Assembly (NCBI GenBank): GCA_002321895.1
Contig: DCMZ01000005.1
Location: 62,001-126,000 of the forward strand
DNA length: 64,000 nucleotides
Source of the DNA: Bdellovibrionaceae bacterium UBA1609
GTDB taxonomy: Bacteria; Bdellovibrionota; Bdellovibrionia; Bdellovibrionales; UBA1609
Reading direction: 5' to 3'
Each line of letters starts with the position of its first letter. Position 1 is the stretch's first letter. The position numbers were made by a program, and so were the translations under genes. Below the pieces are notes generated by a model. That model made no database searches. It saw only the letters and a list, made by a program, of their open reading frames with translations, and was not told where the DNA came from. This document shows, in pieces, positions 18,594-27,263 of the stretch.

Positions 18594-19306
18594 TGGGCGT
18601 CTCCCGTGTTTGTGGCAGTTTTGTTTCCTGGGCGAATCCATCCCATGATTTTTTTAATGAGAATGGGAAGTATTCCGAGTGCAGCAAAAGATAAAATCAA
18701 CTCTAGCGAAAGTATACCTTTTAAACTTTCGATCTTCGATAGCTGGGTGCCGGCATTCACATAGACAATGGTGCCAGGTAGCATTCCCGCTTGGCTCACA
18801 AGAAAGAAAGTTCTGACATTTATAGGTGTTAATCCCATAACTAGGTTAATGACAAAGAAGGGAAAGGCTGGAATCAAGCGCATTGTAAACAAGTAGAATC
18901 CGCCCTCTTTCGCTACGCCGTCGTTAATGGTCTTAAGTTTATCTCCAAACTTCTGTTGGATGGAGTCTTTTAGCAAAAATCGAGCGGCTAAAAAGGCACA
19001 GGTGGCACCAATGGTGCTTGCGAAGCTCACTATGATAGTGCCTTTAACAACTCCAAATAGGAACCCACCCATTAGCGTTAGTATGGTGGCTCCCGGAATA
19101 GACAAGGCCGTCACTGCTATATAGACAATAAGGTACCCACCAATGGTAAGTACTGAGTTTTCGCTGTAAAAATCAGCAAAAGCCTGTTTCTTTTCCTGCA
19201 TATACTCGAAAGAAAGATATTGAGTGAGGTTAAAGTGCCAAACACAAAAAATTGCAGCGACAATGGCGGCAATGAATATGAGTTTTCCTTTACTAATTGA
19301 TTTCAA
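18590..19306 (-). CDS. TVP38/TMEM64 (SNARE-associated/DedA-like) membrane protein
   Basis: A 238-residue integral membrane protein with the VTT/TVP38 core, including GGFLFGVVKGTIIVSFAS and ATCAFLAARFLL, the two half-helix loops typical of this family. Homologues are proposed lipid scramblases or transporters of small solutes; the exact role is unsettled. Starts at TTG (19306) with AAGGAG 7 bases upstream. First gene of an operon: its TGA overlaps the ATG of the oxidoreductase, and a DUF547 protein follows. Context suggests a redox or envelope-stress function, as inference only. Confidence 0.85.
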   Translation of the reverse strand: MKSISKGKLIFIAAIVAAIFCVWHFNLTQYLSFEYMQEKKQAFADFYSENSVLTIGGYLIVYIAVTALSIPGATILTLMGGFLFGVVKGTIIVSFASTIGATCAFLAARFLLKDSIQQKFGDKLKTINDGVAKEGGFYLFTMRLIPAFPFFVINLVMGLTPINVRTFFLVSQAGMLPGTIVYVNAGTQLSKIESLKGILSLELILSFAALGILPILIKKIMGWIRPGNKTATNTGDAQ

Positions 19307-19815
19307 AAACGATCTCCTTGATGGGATATGTATGTATATGTAGGTGTTTAGAGTACGGGAGTTACATATTTTTTTTAATTTGTTTTATGTAAAGTTCATA
19401 ATTTCTCGGCCAACGCCATACCTAATAGATAAATTCTTTCTAAATATTGTAGTGATTTGAGATTGTGCGGCCATCTCTATTTCCTATTTTACGATTTCAT
19501 AAATTTTATTGAATAAAATTGGATATATTGGTGAGGCCAAGGCTTAATTCGACGCAATCCCCAGAAGGTTGTAGGTGAATGGTTAATGAGAATGAAATAC
19601 GCCTTTTTTGCACCGAGAACAGTTGACTATTACCAGTTGAGTATGGTTTTAGTTGTTACTTGAAAATCAATATCGATAAGTGGACGATCGTTTAAGTCTG
19701 CTTTGAGGTGCTGGTTGTCGATCTAAGTATTTGAAATTATGTAATAATGCATGATCGGAAGAGGTGAAAAACACCCATGAGCATTGTTAATGAAAATGAG
19801 AATCCGGAGGAAAAA
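19307..19815. other. Divergent intergenic region upstream of the TVP38 operon and folE2
   Basis: About 500 AT-rich bases. I looked for a Fur/Zur-type palindrome because folE2 and a Fur homologue follow, but found only loose AATGAGAATGAAA-like tracts (19584-19597) without clear dyad symmetry. A 25-codon frame at 19585 has no ribosome-binding site and is not called. No RNA gene recognised. Confidence 0.4.
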
Positions 19816-20727
19816 ATGAAGTTACTCCCAGATATTTCCCATCAAGCCTCAGCCAGTGTTTCTGGTAAGTTGGATAAAGTGGGAATGGACAATATTGAAC
19901 TTCCTGTTCAATGGGAAGTGAAGAGCGGGGAGCTTTCACATCTACCTGCTAAAATCTCTGCCTTTGTGAGTTTAGATAATGAGAATGCCAAAGGGATTCA
20001 TATGTCTCGACTCTATCTCAGTTTACAAAGTGCTTTAAAAACAGGTCCATTAACCTACGAAATGGTCTCATCCCTGTTAGATGATTTTGTGGAAAAACAA
20101 GATGGTCTAAGTGAGAACAGTTTCCTGGCGTTTGATTTTGAAGTTCCTGTGGAGCGAAAAGCACTCCTGAGTGAGAAAACGGGTTGGAGAAACTATAGAG
20201 TTAAAATGTCAGGTTCGTTAATCCAAGGTGTAAAACAGTTGGGATTGAGTGTCGATGTGGTTTACTCGTCCACTTGTCCTTGTTCGGCGGCGCTTTCCAG
20301 GCAACTCATTAGTGAAGAGTTTCTGAAGCAGTTTCAAGGGAAACAGACTGTGGATGTTTCAGAAATAGGTCAATGGTTGGAGAAGGAAAGTTCAATTGTA
20401 GCTACACCTCATGCTCAAAGAAGTTTGGCGGAAGTGAATATTGAAGTGGATCCCTCTGCGACAGTTTCACCTTTGGAGCTCATTAATGAAGTGGAAAAAG
20501 TTTTAGGCACACCTGTACAGTCGGCCGTTAAACGACAGGACGAGCAGGAATTCGCCCGGTTGAATGCCAAGAATTTAATGTTCTGCGAAGATGCCGGACG
20601 TAAAGTAAAAGCTCTTCTCGATGGATGGAGAGGGGTCCTCAATTACAATGCTAAATTAAGTCACCATGAAAGTTTACATCCTCACGATGCCGTCTGTTAC
20701 ATCTCTAAATCTGGCGGAAACAAATGA
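19816..20727 (+). CDS. folE2: GTP cyclohydrolase FolE2 (type IB)
   Basis: Converts GTP to 7,8-dihydroneopterin triphosphate, the first step of folate and queuosine-precursor synthesis. FolE2 is the form that does not strictly need zinc. Family motifs are LPVQWE, STCPCSAALSR with the catalytic Cys, TPHAQRSLAEVNIEV and NLMFCEDAGRKVK. I choose the ATG at 19816 (303 aa) because GGAGG stands 5 bases before it; an in-frame ATG at 19777 with a weaker, more distant site would add 13 residues. The stop overlaps the next ATG (20724) and sits 11 bases before the preferred start of the Fur-family gene, so the two are co-transcribed. In other bacteria folE2 is often under Zur control during zinc shortage. 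Confidence 0.92.
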   Translation: MKLLPDISHQASASVSGKLDKVGMDNIELPVQWEVKSGELSHLPAKISAFVSLDNENAKGIHMSRLYLSLQSALKTGPLTYEMVSSLLDDFVEKQDGLSENSFLAFDFEVPVERKALLSEKTGWRNYRVKMSGSLIQGVKQLGLSVDVVYSSTCPCSAALSRQLISEEFLKQFQGKQTVDVSEIGQWLEKESSIVATPHAQRSLAEVNIEVDPSATVSPLELINEVEKVLGTPVQSAVKRQDEQEFARLNAKNLMFCEDAGRKVKALLDGWRGVLNYNAKLSHHESLHPHDAVCYISKSGGNK

Positions 20728-20738
20728 AGGGAGAGTCA

Positions 20739-21299
20739 ATGAACTACAACGATAAGATAAACAATGATTTACCTAAAATGAATCCGAGTCAGGGTCTTCC
20801 TTCGACTCCGCAATTGGCCATAGGCTCTCAGCCTAATGAACCTGCTGTGATGGAAGAATTAGTGCAAAGAGAGCCAATGACGGCTGTAGATTTTAAAAGA
20901 ATCATTCGGGACATGGGCTTAAAGGTCACTCAGCAAAGGTTGGCTATTTTAAAGGCACTTTCCCAGGGTAGAGCTCATGTAACCGCTCAAGAAGTCTATG
21001 AAATGGTTCATGAAGAGTATTCGGAGATTGGTTTTGCAACGGTCTATCGATTTTTGAGAAAGTTGACAGAAACTGGATATGTGACTGAAGTTCGTATGGG
21101 CGGATTGCCGGCCCGTTATGAGCTCACTCCGCGAAAGCATCATGATCATATAACCTGTTTGGATTGTGGGAAGATTGTAGAGTTTGAGAATATGGAGATT
21201 GAGCGATTGCAGAAGGAAGTGGCACACAGCCATGGATTTACTCTATCTAGCCATGTGTTAGAGCTTTATGGAAAATGCCAGACCTGTAATAATAGATAG
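20739..21299 (+). CDS. Fur-family transcriptional regulator (possible Zur or Fur)
   Basis: Metal-responsive repressor with a winged helix (GLKVTQQRLAILKAL...VTAQEVYEMV...GFATVYRFLRKL) and a dimer/metal domain. Two CxxC pairs (C140/C143 and C180/C183) would hold the structural zinc, and HHDH (134-137) contributes to the sensor site. The ATG at 20739 follows AAGGGAGAG; an in-frame ATG at 20724 overlaps the folE2 stop. At 186 residues it has a ~50-residue extension (polar, Pro- and Asn-rich) before the usual Fur start. Pairing with folE2 suggests zinc sensing, but sequence alone cannot separate Zur from Fur or PerR. Confidence 0.88.
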   Translation: MNYNDKINNDLPKMNPSQGLPSTPQLAIGSQPNEPAVMEELVQREPMTAVDFKRIIRDMGLKVTQQRLAILKALSQGRAHVTAQEVYEMVHEEYSEIGFATVYRFLRKLTETGYVTEVRMGGLPARYELTPRKHHDHITCLDCGKIVEFENMEIERLQKEVAHSHGFTLSSHVLELYGKCQTCNNR

Positions 21300-21345
21300 A
21301 TCGATCGCCCTCGTGGGGTCGTAATGTCTACCGTGAGGGAAAAAT

Positions 21346-23886
21346 TTGGATACACCTCGTAAAGATCCTGGAATCGAAGTCAAAGGTGCTCTTGAGCACA
21401 ATCTTAAAGGCGTGGATATTTTCGTGCCGAGAAATAAGGTGACGGTGGTCACTGGTTTGAGTGGCAGTGGTAAGTCGAGCATTGCTTTTGATACCATATA
21501 TGCGGAAGGGCAGCGTCGATACATCGAAAGTCTCTCTAGCTATGCGAGGCAGTTTCTCAATCCTCTTAAAAAGCCAGAAGTGCAGGCCATTCAGGGTCTT
21601 TCTCCCGCCATTGCGATTGACCAAAAATCCATAGGTCTGAGTCCAAGATCAACTGTTGGAACCATAACGGAAATTTACGATTTTATGCGTTTACTGTTCG
21701 CTCGTTGCGGCACACCCAATTGTCCAGAGCATAATTTACCAGTAACGAGTATGAAGCCTTCGGAAATCGTTGATAATGTTTTGAAACTTAAAAAAGGAAC
21801 CAAGTTTTTGGTATTAGCACCAATGGCTCAAGGTAAAAAAGGGGAGTTTCTTAAGGAGTTTCAAACTTGGATGAAGAAGGGTTATGTGCGAGCTCGCGTC
21901 GATGGACAGTGGATAGAGCTTTCTGAAGCTAAAAAACTTCAAAAGCATAAACAACATGATATTGAACTGTTGATTGATCGATTGGTTGTCGATGAAAAGT
22001 ATAGGGAGCGGCTTTCTGAGGGGGTGAATCGAGCGGTGGCATTGACTAATGGTTTGGTTGAAATCGAACCGGTAGAAGAGGGGAAGATCACCTTTAGTAT
22101 TCATAAATCTTGTCCTACCTGTGGGTATGCTTTTCCTGAGTTAGAACCGAGATATTTCTCGTTTAATAATCCAAGAGGGGCATGTGAATCTTGTGATGGA
22201 TTGGGTGTGGTAGAGGATATTGAGAATTGGGACGAAGAGACAGATGAAGAAGAGGCGGAATGGGTACTGACTACCTGTGATGATTGCCATGGAACTCGTT
22301 TAAATACCCGCGCTCGAAGTGTTTTTATTCATGGCAAAAATATCTCGGATCTCTCAAAACTTTCAGCGGAAGAGCTACTTGAGTTTTTTGAAGCGGCAGC
22401 ACCAACGGATGTGCAAACTCAGGTTTATGACAAGATTGTTCAACAAATTAAATCCAGGTTATTGTATTTAGTTCGGGTGGGGACACCTTATTTATCTATG
22501 GATCGGCCGGCGAGAACACTTTCGGGTGGGGAGTCTCAGCGTATTCGGTTAGCCACTCAAATGGGTTCTTCATTGATTGGTGTTCTGTATGTGTTGGATG
22601 AGCCAAGTATTGGGCTTCATCCTAAAGATCACAGTCGATTGTTGGAAATTGTTCATGAGATTCGAGATCGAGGAAATACCATATTAATGGTGGAACATGA
22701 TGAGGATACGATTCGATCTGCGGATCATATCATTGATATTGGTCCTCGCGCTGGTGTACATGGTGGGGAAGTGATGGCCGAAGGCTCTCTGCAAAAAATA
22801 TTGGCCAACAAAGAGAGTTTGACGGCACAGTATCTCAATGGAGCCAAGCGAATTCCCGTTCCCACTGAACGGAGAACGGCCAAAGAGAATCAATATCTAG
22901 AGATCAGAGGGGCTACGGGAAATAATTTAAAAGATGTGTCGGCTAAGCTTCCTTTAGGTACCTTTATTGGAGTGACCGGAGTTTCTGGGAGTGGGAAATC
23001 CACTTTTATTAGAGAAACTTTATATAGAGAATTGGCCCAAAAGTTCTATAAAGCATCTACTCCTGCGGAGGCTTTTCAGTCCATCAGTGGATTGGATCAT
23101 TTAGATAAAGTGATTGAAATCAGTCAACGGCCCATTGGTAAAACACCTCGTTCTACGCCGGCGACTTATACCGGACTTTTGCCTCTCATCCGAGGTTTGT
23201 ATGCTGCATTGCCTGAAGCTAAAATTCGAGGATTTGGTCCGGGACATTTCTCCTTCAATGTAAAAGGGGGCCGCTGTGAAAACTGTTCGGGAGCTGGGCG
23301 AGTTAAATTGGAAATGCACTTTTTGGCTGATGTTTATGTAGAGTGTGAGGTGTGCCTGGGTCGTCGTTACAATCGCGACGTAATGAACATTAAGTATAAA
23401 GACAAGTCGATTGCAGATGTTTTGGAAATGACCGTGGCAGAAGCATTGGAGTTTTTTAAGCACCATAAAAATATTCATAGAAAATTGGCAACATTGGATC
23501 AGGTGGGTTTGGATTATATTACCCTGGGGCAAAGCTCTAAAACTCTCTCTGGAGGGGAAGCCCAACGTGTTAAGTTGAGCAAGGAGTTGTCTAAGCGTGG
23601 CACAGGGAGAACCATTTATATTTTAGATGAGCCTACCACCGGTTTACATTTTTCAGATATCGAGAAACTGATAGAATTGCTTCACAGTTTAGTGGATCAA
23701 GGTAACACGGTATTGGTTATTGAGCATAATTTGGAAGTCATAAAAAATTGTGATTATATTCTAGATATGGGGCCTGAAGGTGGAAAGTATGGTGGGAATG
23801 TAGTGGCTCAGGGTTCTCCGGAACAAGTGGTTCAAGTTAAAGAAAGTCATACGGGTAGATTTTTAAAACCCTACCTTGAGGGTTAA
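21346..23886 (+). CDS. uvrA: UvrA excinuclease ABC subunit, lacking the insertion domain
   Basis: DNA-damage recognition ATPase of nucleotide excision repair. It starts at TTG with GAGGG 6 bases upstream and has 846 residues, against ~940 in the usual protein. It keeps two ABC modules (Walker A GLSGSGKS at 37-44 and GVSGSGKS near 545; signatures LSGGESQRIRLA and LSGGEAQRVKLS). The UvrB-binding region, zinc module 1 (C256, C259, C280, C283) and zinc finger 2 (C644, C647, C667, C670) are also present. Between C283 and the CDDCHGTRL motif there are only 28 residues, many acidic, where typical UvrA has more than 100; this is where the insertion domain sits. It could be the main UvrA with a reduced domain or a specialised paralogue; UvrB is not in the window. 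Confidence 0.92.
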   Translation: MDTPRKDPGIEVKGALEHNLKGVDIFVPRNKVTVVTGLSGSGKSSIAFDTIYAEGQRRYIESLSSYARQFLNPLKKPEVQAIQGLSPAIAIDQKSIGLSPRSTVGTITEIYDFMRLLFARCGTPNCPEHNLPVTSMKPSEIVDNVLKLKKGTKFLVLAPMAQGKKGEFLKEFQTWMKKGYVRARVDGQWIELSEAKKLQKHKQHDIELLIDRLVVDEKYRERLSEGVNRAVALTNGLVEIEPVEEGKITFSIHKSCPTCGYAFPELEPRYFSFNNPRGACESCDGLGVVEDIENWDEETDEEEAEWVLTTCDDCHGTRLNTRARSVFIHGKNISDLSKLSAEELLEFFEAAAPTDVQTQVYDKIVQQIKSRLLYLVRVGTPYLSMDRPARTLSGGESQRIRLATQMGSSLIGVLYVLDEPSIGLHPKDHSRLLEIVHEIRDRGNTILMVEHDEDTIRSADHIIDIGPRAGVHGGEVMAEGSLQKILANKESLTAQYLNGAKRIPVPTERRTAKENQYLEIRGATGNNLKDVSAKLPLGTFIGVTGVSGSGKSTFIRETLYRELAQKFYKASTPAEAFQSISGLDHLDKVIEISQRPIGKTPRSTPATYTGLLPLIRGLYAALPEAKIRGFGPGHFSFNVKGGRCENCSGAGRVKLEMHFLADVYVECEVCLGRRYNRDVMNIKYKDKSIADVLEMTVAEALEFFKHHKNIHRKLATLDQVGLDYITLGQSSKTLSGGEAQRVKLSKELSKRGTGRTIYILDEPTTGLHFSDIEKLIELLHSLVDQGNTVLVIEHNLEVIKNCDYILDMGPEGGKYGGNVVAQGSPEQVVQVKESHTGRFLKPYLEG

Positions 23887-23900
23887 AACTTTATAAAGAA

Positions 23901-24335
23901 TTAGTCGGTCACTTCGATGATTTTGACTTTGCCATCGAGAGGAATGACCTCGTTGATCACTCCAATTGAGTTCTCCGTGGAGGAGATAAAGCTTAACAAC
24001 TCTTGATCATTGGTAAATCGGCGAGGTGGGATTCCACGGCCTGAAAATAGTTTCCGGCGCCAATGGGTGGTGTAGTCGGAGATGGATTTTCCTAAAACAT
24101 CATTAACAAAAGTTTTCATTACTGAATTTTTGTCATTCAGGGATGCTGGTACGATTTTGTCACTGTTTTTCCAATAGGTAGTGTCACCTAAGTATATGCT
24201 ATTTAGTGTTTTCTTGGAGATTTCATTTAAGGCTACTGATTTGTGAACAACGACTTTATAGCCCTCAGCATAGGAGGCGCTCACAACAAGTGCGAAGCTG
24301 AAGAATAGTGATAAATGGGATAATTTTAATTTCAT
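23901..24335 (-). CDS. Small periplasmic PstS-like substrate-binding domain protein
   Basis: A 144-residue protein with a signal peptide (LSLFFSFALVVSASYA). The mature part matches the short phosphate-binding-protein-like domain: the SVALNEISKKTLNSIYLGDTTYW pattern, then VPASLNDKNSVMKTF and NSIGVINEV. It is about half the size of a true PstS, and no ABC transporter genes are nearby. It is divergent from a histidine kinase and porin; similar trios occur in other proteobacteria, which suggests it senses a ligand for the kinase. The ligand is unknown. Confidence 0.75.
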   Translation of the reverse strand: MKLKLSHLSLFFSFALVVSASYAEGYKVVVHKSVALNEISKKTLNSIYLGDTTYWKNSDKIVPASLNDKNSVMKTFVNDVLGKSISDYTTHWRRKLFSGRGIPPRRFTNDQELLSFISSTENSIGVINEVIPLDGKVKIIEVTD

Positions 24336-24498
24336 AAAACAACTGCTTAAAACAAAGTGAGGTAACTAGACTTTATTTTGTTCTAGAACGGGAATCTTAG
24401 CAAGTCGAGATGGGAGTAAACGTACCGTTGGTCTAGTTATGAGTTAGTTTAGATAAACCCATGAAAATACCAAGAATTTTCCCCGATAAGTGGTTGAT

Positions 24499-25914
24499 AT
24501 GAAAATCAAAGAGATTCTGCCTACCAAGTACTTTTGGGTGGCCATTTTACTAACTTTTGGATTGGTGACCGGGCTGATGCACCGGTTGTGGTTGTCTCAT
24601 TCGGTTTTGCAAAACACACAATCTCAGTTCATTCCTATCTTAGAACTCTCCGGGATTATCCTTAAACTAGATGAAAAAATGAATCACATGGTGACTAATG
24701 CCGCCTATTCCAAATCAATGGAAAATCGTACCTTCTATGATTCCTATGAAAATGCATTTGATGTCAGTCTGCAGGATTTAGAATCTCTATTGAATGAGTA
24801 TTATTCAGGGCAATTCCATATAGACTTATCTCGAAAACCTGTTGTGGCTCTTGAAAAGGCAGCCTATGAAAAGATAAAGTTGGGCCAATATGATCAAGCG
24901 CTTAAGCTATTAGAAAGTGAAGACTATATGGTCGCTAGAGCGGAATTTTTAGAGTACGCGCAGGGTCTAGTGGAAGAATTGAACCAAGATGTTCAAAGAA
25001 CTCTGCAAGAAAGTGAAGCCTCAGTTCGTCATTCGTTTTTTGTGTTGTTACTATTTTTATTATTCTCTTTCGTGGTTTGGCTTTGGTTGTTTAAAACCTT
25101 ACAGGCTAATTTTTCCGCTAGGCAGCGTCTCGCTGTTGAAGTTGAAACTCAACGTGCAAAATCCATTGAGACTTCTAAGCTCGCCTCGTTGGGAGAAATG
25201 GCGGGAGGGATCGCACACGAAATCAATAATCCTTTGGCTATAATTGAAGGACGTGCTCATAATATGAAAAGGATGCTCAATAACGGAACGGTAGATGTTG
25301 AGCTCATGAATAAATCTTTAAATAGTATAATGTCGACGACTGGCAGAATTCATAAAACGGTTCGTGCACTTTTAACTATCGCTAGAAGTGGGGATGAGGA
25401 TCCATTAGAGATGGTTCCAATAAATCGGGTCATCGAAGATACGCTGGAAATGTTGGGTCGAAAGATTGAGAACCATCAGATATCACTTCGAGTGACCGGT
25501 GACCTCAACTGTGTGGTCAGGGCTCGATGGGTACAGCTCTCTCAAGTTATTTTAAATTTAGCGCAAAACGCCTTTCATGCGGTGGATGGGCATCATACTC
25601 GTTGGATCCAAATCCACATTAAAAAGCGCCAAGACTGGGTAGAAATTCGAGTGTCAGATAGTGGTCCCGGTGTTCCTGAGGCTATCCGAAATAAGATCAT
25701 GGAGCCCTTCTTTACGACAAAGGGTGTTGGACATGGAACTGGTCTGGGACTAAGTATCTCGATGAGTATTATTGAGGATCATGGTGGGAGACTTTATTTA
25801 GATGAAACTGAAAAGCACACCACCTTTGTTGTTCTACTGCCAGGTCAAGTATCGGAACAGGGCTCAGATGAAGCCTCAGATGAGTCATTAGGTGCCGACA
25901 AGCAGACGGCCTAA
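24499..25914 (+). CDS. Membrane-bound sensor histidine kinase
   Basis: 471 residues. TM helix at ~13-29, periplasmic sensor region of ~150 residues that looks helical, second TM near residues 178-198, then a HisKA domain with the phosphorylated His in GGIAHEINNPLAI (H240). A HATPase domain follows: NLAQNAFHAV (N box), SDSGPGVPE (G1), FFTTKGVGHGTGLGLSIS (F and G2). The cytoplasmic part resembles the NtrB/DctB-like class (HEINNPLA). No response regulator is adjacent, so the partner is elsewhere. ATG at 24499 chosen over the GTG at 24490. A 13-codon frame (24461-24502) overlaps this ATG as ATGA but lacks a ribosome-binding site. Confidence 0.88.
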   Translation: MKIKEILPTKYFWVAILLTFGLVTGLMHRLWLSHSVLQNTQSQFIPILELSGIILKLDEKMNHMVTNAAYSKSMENRTFYDSYENAFDVSLQDLESLLNEYYSGQFHIDLSRKPVVALEKAAYEKIKLGQYDQALKLLESEDYMVARAEFLEYAQGLVEELNQDVQRTLQESEASVRHSFFVLLLFLLFSFVVWLWLFKTLQANFSARQRLAVEVETQRAKSIETSKLASLGEMAGGIAHEINNPLAIIEGRAHNMKRMLNNGTVDVELMNKSLNSIMSTTGRIHKTVRALLTIARSGDEDPLEMVPINRVIEDTLEMLGRKIENHQISLRVTGDLNCVVRARWVQLSQVILNLAQNAFHAVDGHHTRWIQIHIKKRQDWVEIRVSDSGPGVPEAIRNKIMEPFFTTKGVGHGTGLGLSISMSIIEDHGGRLYLDETEKHTTFVVLLPGQVSEQGSDEASDESLGADKQTA

Positions 25915-26019
25915 ATGATTTTTATCAACCCGACGTTAGTCAGAGCAAACGTTAAGATTGCAATAAAATTCTAGCCAAATAAACGCCGTTGAACCAAAAT
26001 AATCGTCTAGGATATTTAG

Positions 26020-27189
26020 ATGTATAGGTTCAAATATATTCTTTTATTAAGTCTGATGTGTTTGTTAGCGAACACAGCTTTCGCTAAAGTAGAGACTTCC
26101 GGGTTTTTAAGCTTAACGGGTCTCTATATTGATAGTCATGATAATTATCGTAATCTATCTAATGGCAGTCTCGATTATGGTAGCCATTCAAGAGTGGGAC
26201 TCAGTTTTACAGCACAACTGGATAGTCAATGGGAAGCCATTGTGCAACTCATAGGTATGCCGGAATCCACCGAGTACGAGGCTCGACCACAAATTAAGTT
26301 AGAGTTGGCCGTAGCGAAATGGAATGTGGATGATCATCACACTTTACGGTTTGGACGCCTCCGTACTCCTTTTAACCTAGTGTCCGAATACTACGAAGTG
26401 GGTTATTTACATCCTTGGTTAGCGGCTCCTGGGGCGGTATATGAGCTAATACCTGTTTCTTCTTATTTTGGAATCTCAGGAATGAAAAAGTTTGATCTCG
26501 GCAAATGGAGTTTTGAAGTCGAGGTGATTTCGGGCACCACAGAATACAGTGGGCAGGTGGTTGCCAGTGACACAACATCCATCGGTACCGGAATGGTGGG
26601 TGGTGCTATTAATATTCATCGATCCAATTTTGCTATGAAGTTGGCTTATAGTGGCCAGCAATTGGATCTTGAAACCAATGTGTTCATTCCAGCTGGTACA
26701 ACGATTCCTGGAGATTCTGATTCTCCTTATAGTGCCGACATTACGGCATCCACACCCACGGATTTTGGTTGGACAAATATTTATGCTTTTGGCTTGTCTT
26801 ATGTTGATCAAGATTGGTTGTTTATGGCGGAAGCCATTCAGCTCGAGACAAAAGCTGATCAAGTCTTCGCGCTATCATTTTCTCGTGATTTTAAAGATTA
26901 CTATGGGTGGTATGCCACATTGGGAAGATATCTTTTTAATAAGAAGCATTTATTGCATTTAACAAGTTCCTTTTATGAAGCTGGTCGTGAGGGACTTACA
27001 GAATATCAAAATGAATTGGGTTGGAACTACTACAGTAGCGATAGTTCTGTTTTTAAAGTTTCGATCTCAAATATCTATTTGCCAAGCGATAGCACAGGTG
27101 GATTTATCGCTGATTCCATTGTTTCAGAATTGGATCTTGAGCGAAGCAATTACACTTTGGTGGGCTTTGGGTTAGATCTAATTTTTTAA
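26020..27189 (+). CDS. Outer-membrane porin-like beta-barrel protein
   Basis: 389 residues with a signal peptide cleaved after NTAFA. The mature chain alternates aromatic and polar residues and ends in ...GFGLDLIF, a terminal Phe as recognised by the Bam machinery. HTLRFGRLRTPFNLVSEYYEVGY resembles the barrel of phosphate/polyphosphate-selective-type porins. It follows the histidine kinase by 105 bases on the same strand and with the PstS-like gene forms a plausible uptake or sensing module. Substrate unknown. Confidence 0.78.
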   Translation: MYRFKYILLLSLMCLLANTAFAKVETSGFLSLTGLYIDSHDNYRNLSNGSLDYGSHSRVGLSFTAQLDSQWEAIVQLIGMPESTEYEARPQIKLELAVAKWNVDDHHTLRFGRLRTPFNLVSEYYEVGYLHPWLAAPGAVYELIPVSSYFGISGMKKFDLGKWSFEVEVISGTTEYSGQVVASDTTSIGTGMVGGAINIHRSNFAMKLAYSGQQLDLETNVFIPAGTTIPGDSDSPYSADITASTPTDFGWTNIYAFGLSYVDQDWLFMAEAIQLETKADQVFALSFSRDFKDYYGWYATLGRYLFNKKHLLHLTSSFYEAGREGLTEYQNELGWNYYSSDSSVFKVSISNIYLPSDSTGGFIADSIVSELDLERSNYTLVGFGLDLIF

Positions 27190-27263
27190 TGTCTCAAATT
27201 GATATTTGTTAAGTGTGGACCAAGGTCGAAAGTCTTTAGAAATATCAAATAGTGGCTCCCTAA

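Noticed and set aside
23876..23886. AACCCT/AGGGTT hairpin at the end of uvrA
   Set aside because: Only six base pairs with a short, broken T tract; too weak to call as a terminator.
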